DNA of 49,624 bases from Paraglomus occultum (lineage: Eukaryota > Glomeromycota > Glomeromycetes > Paraglomerales > Paraglomeraceae). The position numbers were made by a program, and so were the translations under genes. The stretch is taken from NCBI GenBank assembly GCA_910592205.1, contig CAJVPJ010000067.1:1-49624 (forward strand), read 5' to 3'. Below, in pieces: positions 10,411 to 21,600 of the stretch. A model generated the notes under the pieces. That model was not told where the DNA came from. It made no database searches and worked only from the letters and a program-made list of their open reading frames with translations. Each line of letters starts with the position of its first letter. Within the stretch, counting starts at the first letter, position 1.

Positions 10411-11857
10411 TATAAACCAATTTTATATTCTCAACGAGAAACTTCTCACATAGTCGAAAAATATCAGCTATATGCGCCGTTTAACACACTTTCATGAACG
10501 TATCAACTCTCGTTCGAAGAATAAGCGTATGGACAAGTAACGACGAAAGCTTGCTGTCAATGAACTGTACTTAGTTGATCTCGTGGCACCCATTTTTTGT
10601 GGCTGGAGCAGAGTTTGCCGTTACTAGTACAAAAATGCACGTGTTTTTTGAAACAAAAAGGAGTCTCGGATGACGTAAAGTATCACATTACACCAATAAA
10701 TATACGAGATTTGAATTTTGGGTTATTTACGATGTTTGGAATTTTTCTCTTGCATGGTAATGTATGTGATTCAAGTATCAAGAATAGTGCACAAACCAAT
10801 ATTAAACGGAAGTTAATTTGAGCGACACAGCATTTTATTAAAAGTTAGGGGATCGCAGGACAGATAGTCAATTGCTTTAATGTTAACAAGGTTGCTAATA
10901 CCCATTTATAAGCACAATTTCAATATTGATCCAGTTAAGGCAATTACAATATTCCATGTAATACAAATGTGACAATCATTAGTGACATTTGAGATTTAAA
11001 TCTTGTTCCTAAACATCAATAGATGTACTTAAGCCACAAGACATAGACAAACACAAAGCAGACTGCTGGTTTCTGAGTCCGCCATGTCAACCGTACACAA
11101 GAGGTGGCAAACTGTTGGATGATAGAGATAATAGAGCAAAACCACTCCTGCATCTCATTGAAATACTGTCCCAATTGCGTCACCCATCAAAGTTCATATT
11201 CATCGAAAATGTATCGAGCTTTGAATACTACTTACCGTTTAAGTAAGCGATGGGTCTATGGAAAAGATGGTAATGGTTCAGGGTTTGCTTTCCCCGAGCC
11301 TGCCTTACGAGGCTTTATTCCTGTCGTTTGCTCACGCTACATTCATTACACAGCAGCTGCTGTGAAATGTTGATAGGCAATTGTCCCATCAAATATCCTG
11401 TGTAATCGTTTATCGTATGTATAGCTACCGACTTTATATTATTAGAAATCCAAGTGCAGAGAAAAACTCGTCGGAACAGCTTTGTCATATTAATTATCGA
11501 ATACGGAGTGGTTATTGCAATTATCAGCAGTTTGACTGAAGAGTATCTTTCTATTGCGTCTATACACACAACTTGGCCATTTTTTCCTGTAGAGGAATCT
11601 GTTAGAACAACCACTACGCCCAGTACATCTGAACAATCGATGCAACTTCAAAAGTCTCGACTCTCGATCGTTTCTTACAGAACTCGCAATCAAATTTCAA
11701 AGAATTTTATTTAACCAGGAATTGCCGATTTGGTAAGTGATTGTCCTGTTGTACAATAAATCGGATTAATGCACTATTAATCTGGATCCATTTTACAGCG
11801 ACATTGTGGATCCCAATGATAGGCGTTCGGCAACTTTCACAAAGGTTTGTTTATCAA
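10411..11857 (+). pseudogene. DNMT2 relic A (unit 1)
   Basis: Diverged copy of the DNMT2 gene at 34758-36412, including about 300 bp of its upstream region. Motif I is broken: the ATG and the SGIGG codons are missing around 10725-10760, where FF.S is followed directly by the region of intron 1. Exon 2 (about 10832-10936) has an early stop. Exon 3 (11013-11226) is well preserved and still encodes SPPCQPYTR and IENV, but its 3' splice acceptor reads AA instead of AG. About 150 bp of unrelated sequence follows exon 3 (about 11245-11390). Exon 4 (from 11446) is frame-damaged, and exon 5 (about 11813-11854, DIVDPNDRRSATFTK) remains. No copy of exons 6-7 was found. Clearly non-functional as a methyltransferase. 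Confidence 0.8.
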
Positions 11858-12240
11858 TGTACAGTGGCATGGTAATATATGTTTAAGTTCAAAGGAGTTT
11901 TTACAGTACCCACTATTAGATAGAAGTCGATGGAGTTGCTGGACAATTGCCGCTCAATTCAATATTGGCAGCAATTAGCAAGATAATGTATTTGCACATA
12001 ATTCTTAAAAATTTTCCAATGCCATGATAATTAGAAAGTTGCTCAAATAGAAATCTTAAAACTTAGTACTAGTTACGTAGATCTTTCGGAATCCTTATTT
12101 GATTCCTGCGGATGTCATCTTATCAACCGGTCCGGTTTGTAAAATACATGATACTATTGCGAGAAATCTTTATTATTACGTGATTGATGACGAATCTGAA
12201 AAATGTTAACAGTAACGTGACCATTCACACGACATCTCAA
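11858..12240 (+). pseudogene. second DNMT2 N-terminal scrap joined to an F-box-like scrap
   Basis: Directly after the exon 5 relic comes a piece resembling the start of another DNMT2 copy (a GGM-like segment at about 11865, then GVAGQLPLN at about 11935-11965, cf. SGIAGQIVN in the intact gene). At about 12070-12230 the sequence follows the same order as 17340-17540 in unit 2, where an F-box-like family relic begins. Both are too decayed to translate. Confidence 0.45.
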
Positions 12241-12380
12241 TGGAGAAAGATATTATTTTTATAAAGTGTGAAACAATTAGTGCAGAATCTTAATCCTTTA
12301 TTTTTGTAAAGAGTTGCATCGTCCATTATCCATACAGCTAAGGCCAAAGGTGATAAATACTGATGGATAATCTGATAAAT

Positions 12381-12435
12381 GTAGGTAAAAAGCTTAGGTA
12401 AAAAACTCAGGTAAAAAACTTAGGTAAAAACTTAG
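12381..12435. repeat. minisatellite, 13-14 bp unit CTTAGGTAAAAAA x4
   Basis: Four imperfect head-to-tail copies of an AGGTAAAAA(A)CTT-type unit, lying downstream of the minus-strand family gene. The homologous flank downstream of the chimeric gene (around 29000) shows only one or two units, so the array expanded after those flanks separated. Confidence 0.8.
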
Positions 12436-12600
12436 TTGGATGCTTATTGAGCTATTTCCTCCGCTATTTGTAAACAAAAGCTACCAAATAACAAACTGAC
12501 TTGAAAAAAAACAACCTTTTTAAAAATACAAGGAAAAAGAGCTTTAAATAAACAGTTAAACGAAAAGGGAATAAGTAAACCGGTAAACCTGATCATATAA

Positions 12601-12795
12601 TTAGCTATTTAAGCAAGAAAATCTAATCATTGTTGGATTGGAACAAACTCGACTGGAAGCTATTAAAAGTCCGATACAATAGGTAATTATGGTAAACACG
12701 AATAGCACACCCAGAGTCAATTGGTTGCTTCCAAGAAGTTGTAACAAGCATACCGTTAAAAAAAATAATAGAAAAGCTATCTTAGCGCACGCCAT
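12601..12795 (-). CDS. small hydrophobic ORF, two predicted membrane segments
   Basis: 64 codons from ATG (12795). Residues 6-22 (IAFLLFFLTVCLLQLLG) and about 28-47 (a VLFVFTIITY-like stretch) are strongly hydrophobic, as in a small membrane or secreted protein. It lies 140 bp downstream of the F-box-like gene on the same strand. A diverged copy is recognisable downstream of the chimeric family gene (about 28600-28830, plus strand), but its start codon and frame are broken. It could be a real small gene or simply open 3' flank that duplicated along with its neighbour. Confidence 0.3.
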   Translation of the reverse strand: MACAKIAFLLFFLTVCLLQLLGSNQLTLGVLFVFTIITYCIGLLIASSRVCSNPTMIRFSCLNS

Positions 12796-12934
12796 GTGCG
12801 ATCTGTAAATAGTGTTTCATAAATAGACTTGGTAGAAAATTATCTATTTTAAATGGCTACCTTTTCCAAAAAAAAATAAATAAAGTAAGCTACGGCCATG
12901 GGTTGGCACTGTTTTAGATCACATAATAATGACC

Positions 12935-14855
12935 TCAGCGTAGACGCTGGCCAAAGATTTCAAGCCAGCTTCTAAACACGCCTGTTATATTGGTTCGTTG
13001 AATCACATTCAACCATTCCCCTCTGTCTGCGTCACTGCTCGCATTTACATTGCGCTGTGCGAATGGGGTAACGCCCAATAATGGAACTTGATCAGCTTCT
13101 GACGGTGGATATTCAAATTTGAATCCAAAGAGTCTTGATAAATATCCAAATAGACATTTGATAACCGCATCACTCGGGCAGTTTTCGATTATTGGTAAAA
13201 ATTGTGGTTCGAAAGGAACCCCTTTCATACAATATATTTTAAAGATGCGATCCAAATCCTGCCATTCATTTTCTAACCGAGCGGAAGACGAGGCAAGAGT
13301 TGGAAAGGATTCACGAAGTTTTGCTTCTCCTATACGGGCGGTTACAATCTCTTTCATTAAATATCTAGTAACTGGAGACCCTGGGCCAAACTTTTCCAAC
13401 ATGTATTCGTATACGATTGGTGAATACTTTAAAATAGTACAGGCAAGAGGAATTGAGCTATTATTGCCTAGATAAATATCCAATGGATTCTCAATACGGT
13501 TCTCTTTGATCTGAAAAAGAATTTCCTCTTCGGGCGTATCAATTCGATTGATGACAAATTCAAGTGAATCATGATGCTTGAAAGTTCTTTCAGAATTCAA
13601 GAGTTCTCTCAAGCAAATAGGGAGTACGTTTTTTTTCTTAACAATGGCAAACGCTTTGATGAGTATGTCCCCTATCGTTCCAAGTTTACGCTTAAACAAT
13701 ATCAAAACGTCTCCAATCACGGCATCCGTCAGTTCGAATCCAAGCAATATTAGATTGTTTAGTTTCTCGACGACTTGATCTAGGCCTGGTTCAGTCCAAC
13801 CTTCGGGAGGGTTTGGTGGGTAAAGGATAAGTAACGATCCTTGCATGACCAAGTCGTTCACATCACTAACTATCTCGTGATACCCGTTTTTCTTCCAGAT
13901 ATTAACTAATTTGGGATATATAACTATTGCACGTGCGATGACGTTTAGTTGTCTCACGTTCTCATACCCATCAGATGGCGGATAGTCATCAAAATTAGCA
14001 GTGCGTGACTCAGTCTGCATATTTGAATAGAAAAGCCCAATTTTCATATTTTTTTCTTCCTCGAAAATATGTTTTTGACGTTTCGGTCTCGGAGGAAAAG
14101 GAGCAAATTTGTACTTCAGAATCAGAGCTTTGATCTTCTTTTTATTTTCCTTCAATTTAGTTCTCGCTTGACTAATAACTAATGGACCGGCTGATAGATA
14201 ATAAAAGGATTCCATATCATTCCCTCGGACAGGAATGTCATTACCATCAAACCAATCATGACCCTCTTTGAGAATTCGCGAGAACACATCAAACGAAAGA
14301 TTGCTCGCCCAAGGGCTTCGAATCTTGTTTTGAATGGATTTTTTCCGATCGGGATCAAGAGTACCCATATTATGCGTAAGTTTGAGATCAATAAGCCTGT
14401 TGTCATACTTGCCAAATCCGAGCACCAATCTTTGGACAAAATATCGACTAATGTGCGCCTTCTGCGCAAATAAACATTCGATTACATTAAGATTGATAAA
14501 AGGCTCCCCCATTCTTACTGCGTGAAATAACGCATGGGTTCTTCCATGTCTAAAGATCAGCCATTTGGCTTTCGTTGATGGCAAATTCACAATGTTATTC
14601 CATTCATGCGAACATCTGGCAAGAAAAGTAGGATTTCTCAAGTAGAGGATAATTTCCACTTTAAGCTCCAGCACTAAATCGGCCAGACATATGCGTGGAA
14701 GGTCTACCTCAACCGCACGTTGGAATGTTAGTAGGCCATCTGCGTATATATTTAACATATTCAGAACGTATTGATACAGAATGCTCTTCAAAACGACAGC
14801 AAAACTCGTTACACATACCATTATTATCGGGGGAGTTATTACTTGCCGAAAGCAT
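12935..14855 (-). CDS. F-box-like multicopy family protein (unit 2 member)
   Basis: Spliced model: exon 1 14855-14819 (ATG plus 11 codons plus 1 nt), intron 14818-14740 (GTATGT..CAG, 79 nt), exon 2 14739-12935; 613 aa. The start is chosen because first-exon length (37 nt), intron phase and the MLSA.. N-terminus match both other intact members; the longer open frame starts only from GTG. Residues about 42-75 (LELKVEIILYLRNP..CSHEWNNIV) resemble an F-box. Next come a conserved HALFHAVRMGEPFINL, CLFAQKAHISRYF and PWASNLSFDVFSRILKEG block, then a helical C-terminal half ending WLEIFGQRLR. If the F-box reading is right it would be a substrate adaptor for an SCF ubiquitin ligase, but no substrate domain is recognisable. 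It lies in a tandem-duplicated segment with DNMT2 relics on both sides. Confidence 0.8.
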
Positions 14856-14949
14856 TGGTTAGCAATATTCGTATAGCAAAACTTCGTATTGAATAGCACT
14901 CGCGAGTATTGAAACCCATGCTATTTATCCCTCAACTTCTGGTAATCCC

Positions 14950-15395
14950 AATATGGAATTTTTTGAAAGGTCGAAATTCGTGTTACGACGAAAATGCAAA
15001 GGAGTTTTTTTATTATTTTTAAAGTAACGCATATAAATAAGTTCCAACCAATCATTGTATGAACGTGTACGCACTATAATAATTTTTAAATAACATCCTA
15101 CTGCTCGACTAGTTAGTTTCAGATTTGGAACAAACACTGTTTAGTTTTTCAAGGAAACATTAACTTTTGCTTCAAAAACGTGTACAGAAATACATATACA
15201 GTCAGCTCTCTTATAAAGACCTCTCGTGTTTTTTATATTATATCTCAGGCCAATTTTATAAAAAAATTGATGTGTTATACTTTTGTATTATTTTAACATT
15301 GCCCGACAATAATATGGTGTGCAAATTTAGGCGTTTCGACAAAATATTCTCCGGGAAGTGCCGTCAGGGAAGTGATTGTCTCGGGGAAATGATAC
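14950..15395. repeat. highly conserved block, unit 2 copy
   Basis: Near-identical partner of 8516-8943, at an offset of about 6448 bp. After a gap of about 36 bp relative to unit 1, the similarity continues at lower identity to about 16010. It lies upstream of the intact unit 2 family gene, so it may contain that gene's promoter. Open frames at 14925-15137 (minus) and 15167-15430 (plus) are not convincing genes. Confidence 0.8.
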
Positions 15396-15948
15396 CTAAG
15401 CGCACTTGTGATATTAGTTTTGCTACTTGACAAGGACAGGTTTTATTTAAAATGACAGTTTATATTGCCTAAAGGCAAATGTTTTCAGCTATACAACGTC
15501 GGTTATGAGCAAATTATAAGATCAAAGAATAAAATAATATAAGCAAGATGACCGGTCGTAAATAAAATAAACCAGACTTTAATACACCATACCAATATAC
15601 TGTTCAAAATCGATGACTCGCAAAATTAATACCTTTCAATTCCCATACAATTTATATGATAAATTTTTCGTAAACCGATAATGCAGATGAGATATAAACT
15701 TTTGATAATGATATTTATAACAATACTAATACTTCATACAAAATTGGCTAATTTTAAGGCAGTTTTTTTAATTCAAAATACCGATAGAAAAATGTAAGAC
15801 AGTGTAGCCTATATATTAATTTAAATTTTTGAGTACACTCATTATTAAAATAAAAAATGTAGATTAATTTTATGACTACAACATTTTGTAATCAGTGTAC
15901 TCTTTGGATATTAACCACACGGAACTGGCGATTAATTTATGCTGGGTA

Positions 15949-15967
15949 GAGGGTTAGGGTTAGGGTA
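15949..15967 (+). repeat. interstitial telomeric TTAGGG tract (unit 2)
   Basis: GAGGGTTAGGGTTAGGGTAG, the duplicate partner of the tract at 9526. The last unit has one substitution. Confidence 0.85.
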
Positions 15968-16404
15968 GTAAATAGCGATGTCATAATAATAAGTCATGAC
16001 AGTATTATATTAATATTTATTATTATGAATTACTACTACTTTATAATAAACCCCTCTCTAATTCTTCTTTACGTAATTATTATTTGCTAAAATAAAATAA
16101 ACTATTTTAAATTGAGACTCTGTCACATCTCCTTGTTGAAAAAATTTGTTAACATTTTTGTTATCTCGTTCCCGTATTTGTTTAATTGATACAAATATGT
16201 CGTAATAGACTTTGCAATCTTGACACGTCTTGGATTTGGCGGTCTTTCTGTTCTACGTACTGTAAAAGCAATTTGTATTGTTCCAATGTCGTAGAAGGAG
16301 CTGAACTAATTTAGCCCAGACGTTATTTCGCCTATTTGATAGCATTCCTAGCCAGTTTACATAGCCGTCAGAGAAATACGTCTTTTCTCCAATAAAAAAT
16401 TTGT

Positions 16405-16465
16405 AATACAGTAATTGCGCAACTATTTAATTGCGTAATATCTAATTACGTAACTATCTAATTGC
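16405..16465. repeat. short degenerate tandem repeat TAATTGCGTAACTATC
   Basis: Three to four imperfect copies of a 14-17 bp unit alternating AATTGCG and AATTACG with ACTATCT/ACTATTT, immediately left of DNMT2 relic B. A single related piece (CTACGTAACTATCTAAAT) lies left of relic A at about 10365. Confidence 0.6.
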
Positions 16466-16485
16466 TAATTGCATTATCAGATGTC

Positions 16486-17070
16486 AACAGGTGTGCACAA
16501 ACACATACCCAACTGCTGGATTTTACGCCAAAAGGCAAGAGAGCAAAAATCGCTCCTGCATCTCATTGATTACTGCCCAATTACTTTACCTCATCTTGTT
16601 GAAGATGTATTGAACTTGAGGTATATTACCAATTTAAGTAATCGTTTATCGTGTGCATAGCTACTGACTTTATTATTAGAAATCCAAGTGCAGAAAAAAA
16701 CTTTTTTTTGGTTCCAAAGGATAGGTTGTCGCTATCAGCGCAACAATGCAGTTTGACTGAAGAGCACCTTTCTACTGTCGGCCGTTCTTTTCCGCAGAGA
16801 AATCTGTTACAACGACTATTCTCAGTACATCTAAACGATCGATGCAAGCCTCAAAAGTCTCGACTCTCGATCGTTTCTTACAGAACTCGCAATCAAATTT
16901 CAAAGAATTTCTCGTTCCGCATGAGTATTTAATCAAGAATTGCAATGGTTCCGATTTGGTAAGTGATTGTCCGGTTGTACAATATATCGAATTAATGCAC
17001 TACTAATCTGGATCCATTTACAAAGACATTGTAGATCCCAATGATAGGCATTCAGCAACTTTCACAAAGG
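16486..17070 (+). pseudogene. DNMT2 relic B (unit 2)
   Basis: Heavily decayed DNMT2 copy. Remnants of exon 3 (16486-16625) keep LLHLIDYCPI and a VEDVLNL (ENV-like) region but have lost the PPCQP catalytic segment. Exon 4 (about 16678-16955) has internal deletions and frame changes. Exon 5 (about 17025-17069) still reads DIVDPNDRHSATFTK. Exons 1-2 are absent to the left and exons 6-7 to the right. Order and orientation match relic A in unit 1. Confidence 0.7.
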
Positions 17071-17079
17071 TTTGTTTAT

Positions 17080-17260
17080 TAAATGTATGGAATTTTTTTC
17101 AGTCATTGGTGGCATAGGAATATAGTCTAAGTTCAAAAGAGGTTTTATAGTACCCACAATTAGATAGAAGTCGATGGAGTCGCTGGACAATTGTCGCTCG
17201 AGTTCGATATTGACAGCACCATCTACAATTATATTATGTATTGGCACATACCTCTCGTCC
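17080..17260 (+). pseudogene. DNMT2 N-terminal scrap after relic B
   Basis: About 17085-17118 reads MEFFSVIGGI, matching motif I (LEFFSGIGGM) of the intact gene. After an intron-like gap, GVAGQLSLEFDID (about 17177-17215) matches exon 2 (GIAGQIVNCFDVN). The start of one DNMT2 copy therefore follows directly after the truncated 3' part of another, as in unit 1. Confidence 0.65.
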
Positions 17261-17454
17261 AGGATTAAAATGTTTAATCAAAGAGACTAATACCATGATA
17301 ATTAGGAAGTTGCTCAAGAAGTCTTAAAACTTAGTATTAGTTACGTAGGTCGTTCGGAATTCTTGTTTGTCGCACAAATTTAGATTCTATATAATAATAA
17401 GCCGTTTTCGAATCCGTTAACTGCCTGCTTATCAACCGGTCAGCTACCACGCAT

Positions 17455-18325
17455 GGTTTGGTGCTACAGCTCAAAGTGGAAATTATTGTCCGCTTGAGAA
17501 ATCTTACATTACTGTTCGCATGAATGGAATAACATTGTAAACTTACCGTCTACAAAATCCAATGCACTATTTCACGCAGTAAGAATGGGCAAACCTTTCA
17601 TTAATCTTGGGGTGGCGGAATGTTTATTTGCGCAAAAGGCGCACGTCAGTCCAAAGATTGGTGCTCGGATTTGGTAATTATGACAATAGACTTATCGACC
17701 TCAATTGACGTATAACATACTTTCGATTCGTTTCAGAAAAAAACCCCCGGCAGTCCGTGAACAAGCGATATTTCCATTTTCGAATTCTTAAAAAGAGTCA
17801 TGACCGGTTTAGTAGAAGCAGCATTCCGGCGCGTGGAAACGACATGTATTTATTTTATTATCTCTCGGGTGGGTAACCAGTCAATCGATATTTGAATTGC
17901 AAAAAATAGATAAATTAAAGCGTTAACTAGAACGTACAAAATTCGTCTCTTAAGCCAATGGGGCAAAATTCATATTTACACATCGGTGATGCTTTAGACG
18001 TTTATACGCAACTGAACATTATCGCAAGGCCTATCCAGAATTGGCCAATCTTCGGAAGCAGAATGAATATCATGAAGTAGGAGCGACGTAAATGATGTCG
18101 TTGTACGAGGCTCGCTATTACATGAGTTTGAGGGATCAGCTTTACCTGAATTAGAACAAGTTGTCAAGAAACTAAACAGTTTACAAACGGTTGACCGATA
18201 AGCTTATTGGAGATGCTTTAATACTATTGGAACACAAGCTAAGCTGTATAGGCGAAACACTTATTCTACTGTTCAAGGAAGATATTTATGCTATTTGCCT
18301 AACAGAGCTGTTACATCCGGCTTGT
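17455..18325 (+). pseudogene. F-box-like family relic, plus strand
   Basis: Successive family segments appear in order but in shifting frames: a LKVEII.RLRN-like start (17460), FHAVRMGKPFINL (about 17570), CLFAQKAHVS (about 17620), then LGFGNYDNRLIDL, a DMYLFYYLSGG-like stretch (about 17845), then NDVVVR.SLLHEFEGSALPELEQVVKKLNSLQ (about 18090-18185, frame-broken) and CLTELLHP (about 18295). Several internal deletions and stops are visible. The details (EFEGSALP, LLEHKLSCIGETL) are closest to the unit 1 pseudogene at 7112-8264 rather than to the intact members, so both descend from one sub-branch. It lies in the opposite orientation to that copy. Confidence 0.75.
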
Positions 18326-18329
18326 GTTA

Positions 18330-21300
18330 TGTAAGAAGTAGCTTGAAGCAGCACTTTGTAATTTGGGGAAGCGTTGTGTATGAATTTCGTCAAGAAAAAA
18401 TGTTATTTATCTTAGCGTTGATAAGTGCCATTAAAGAAAAGCGATCTCCGGTTGTTTGGCATTGGATTATTAATAGAATTAGCACGTCTGACAGTTGTAT
18501 CTGTAGAAGTGGTTTAAACGACAAGCAATCGTTTTATAAGTTTTCATAAACCTCTCTCTCTCTCCGAGCCCTAACCGTTTAGCTTGCACATTAAAATTTT
18601 GTTACATGAAAAAATTTTAAATACTTAATAATTTTGGTCACAATGTCTTTAACAAAAAACGGTTAGTTAATACAAATGAAATTGTTTGATAATTGAGTGC
18701 ATGCTGCAACAAATTACAAAACGCAAGTTTAGGATTTTATTTGTCCAGCCTTTTAATCATTAAATATCCATCATACGTATCATTGCGTCAATATTTGTGA
18801 TGGCGTAATTGTCACAACAGACTGGAAGAGCAAACAAGATAATACTTTCCGACGGTGTATGGGAATATAAAAAACAAAATGCCAATCTAAACAAATGTTG
18901 GCGGAAAAGCAATTTATTGTTTGCGAGGGTAAGTCATAGATTGTTGCATTGTTATCTGTCTTTCTCTGACATATATATTATCTCTCTATTCAGAAGATTA
19001 GCAAACTGTCAAATTTATATTTACTTTGTAGTAATGCTTAGGTTCAGTCCAAGTATTGAAATGTATACCATCACTTTACATTAGTCCGTCTGAATTAAAT
19101 TGCCAATAACTTTGCTTAATATCAAGATGAAGAATCTACAGAACAACATTCTAATGGTGACTATTTGCTGACAGATTTTTATCGACCGACATACGATCTC
19201 GGCCTATACTGTTGCAATATAATTTTACCACATATACGACAATACAATGTTTCCTTACCAAATTTATTTTTACAATCACGTGTGTGCATTTAGAGATTGT
19301 CGAAAACCTTGCACGTGCAGAATATAAGCCTCGAGGTTGGAACATGATGCATTTAGGGAGTTTGCATTTAGGAAGTCTGCATTTAGGGAGATATGTGTAA
19401 CCGAAATTTCAATTATAATTTGCGCCCATTTGAAGCGATAATGAAACGTCGTGACAAAAGCAATCCGGTGCAAGTCTGAGTAACAATAGTGTTAACCTTT
19501 ACTTGGCGGCTATCTTCCTCATTAGATTGATCAATTAAAGTTGATAGAATTTGCAACCATCATAGGAACTATATACAGTAGTTTTGGTGACTAATGCCTA
19601 GTCAATTTATTTCGTTGATAAGAGCTACGCGCTGAACCGTAAACTGATAAACACGCGCCTTTCTCGTGAAACGTTACATTCTTTATGAACGGATACAAAT
19701 GTCTTATTTTTTATTGCAGGAATAACTCAGGATAGTTGTTCCAATCGGGTATATTAAAGTCAATATTTTTATTATATAAATTTTGCTAATAATGGATAAT
19801 GGCACAATACTCAGGAAACAACCATAAGTAGATAAAATTTAATAATAACACTTGTATAGCTTTTAATATTAGTCATTAAAACGGCAAATTATTCAGTAAT
19901 ATTTGGATTAATGTCCAGAATACAATCCATAAAAGCATTTTCATACTATTCAAGTACGAATTATTCTCGAACGATCCAATCTAACGTCTTTTTCCTTACG
20001 GTTTTCACAAAAAGAACGATTCTCATTACTCTTCTGTAACGGATTATACAATTTCCCACAAATATTACAAACGCTCTTATGAAGAAACAATATATTTGTA
20101 ACATTCGTATCGATCATTTTTATGAAATAGTTCGATGCATAATATTCGGGCGTTATGACAGCCAATCCAATGATATCACATGATCTGCATCTTCTTTATC
20201 CATTAAGAGGCGCAATGAGTGAATTACAGATCCTTGCCTTTCACAAAGTATAATAAATTATCCCATCGTTTAATTAATTGTTAGTCAATCTTTCGACCGC
20301 TGTTGAGTCTATATCTGTTTATTGAGTATATGACAATTGTAGTTGCGTTTAGATGTATGTATACATCAGGTCTTATTCTATTAAACATATGCATGTGAGA
20401 TGGCCGAATGTAACATGTTTTCAGGTGTTGTCGTTATTATTGAATCTTGCAAATGCCACAGCGCACAATTCAGTTGCTACGTAACTTATCACATAGTCCT
20501 TATTCTACTGTATTATGTCATACTATTCACATATAATTATCTAGAGCTTATGTCGTAGAACTACAGTTCTTGTCGCATCAAATAGTACTAGCGATGAAGG
20601 TAATTATTGATCATAACACAATATGAAGGATTCTCTATTCTGTGTATTAATAACGTTATTGGAATATGATAAACTTTATTCTCAATCCTTTTAAGCAACA
20701 ACTCATATTGAGTCTATGCCATATTTACACAATATCTTATACAGTGCGAGTTGTTGTATGCCTAATGAAGACATTGTCAACTACATGTTGAATGGCAGTG
20801 CAATGAGTGTACGATGCTTCTCCAAAATCGATAGATATTGACTATTGTTTTGCGCACTGCACGTTGAGAACATCACCTGCAAATTGATGAAATACGTGTG
20901 AAGGGGGAATGATTGTTGTTGGATGTGAGAAACAACGAAGAGAACTGAGAAGAGACGGTTGGTATTTGATCCATAGAGCAATTGTCATAACAATAATAAG
21001 AGCAGATCCTCAATTAGGATGTCAATTCAACAGTATTTATATTACCTAATTGGAGATTATCGATCACAGCGTATTGTGTGTCACACTAAAGACCATTGTT
21101 GAATGTTCAAGGTAATGGACAATGGGGAAATATGCAAAATTTAACGTATAAATATATAGAATAGATTTATAAACTGACTACGTAATAATTAGTTATCATG
21201 GTCACAAATCAGCAAACACACATGCTGTGAGTTCGCTCATGCCGATCAAGTGGAATTTTATTAAATTTAATTCTATTATGAACATGCACAACCCATGAAA

Positions 21301-21600
21301 CTGCGGATAGAATAACTAACAATAATAATATTATGACATTGTGAATACTGCAGTGTGTAGCACAATACAAACCGATGTATTTATTAAGTGCGTAATAAAA
21401 AAAATATGCATAACTACACTATAGTGTATTATCTCCTTTCACCCGCTGTACGACATGTCCATATTCGTAGTGGTAAAGCCTCTTATGCACTAACTTTCCA
21501 AATATCTCGCTCGAACGTTTGTACTCACGCTCACAGAAGCTCTTACTCTCATACTACATTTCTCGCGTTTTCTCATCTCCTCTTTTACTCTTTACTCTCT
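18330..21600. other. long intergenic region, no gene recognised
   Basis: About 3.3 kb of AT-rich DNA. Open frames at 18809-19084, 19950-20165 (minus; one CNICGK motif but no domain) and 20781-20981 (minus) have no recognisable family and no paralogue in the window. The only structured element is a three-copy 15-bp repeat at 19349-19393. The right end leads into the promoter of the HMG-box gene. Confidence 0.45.
19349..19393. repeat. three tandem copies of a 15-bp GCATTTAGG[GA]AG unit
   Basis: Units at 19349-19363, 19364-19378 and 19379-19393 all start GCATTTAGG and differ only in the last few bases. A small local minisatellite. Confidence 0.85.

Noticed and set aside
13725-13745. GTTCGAATCCAAGC resembling a tRNA B box (also near 41800)
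   Set aside because: It lies in the conserved coding sequence of the family (codons for ELTDA/FELTD) with no A box or cloverleaf around it.
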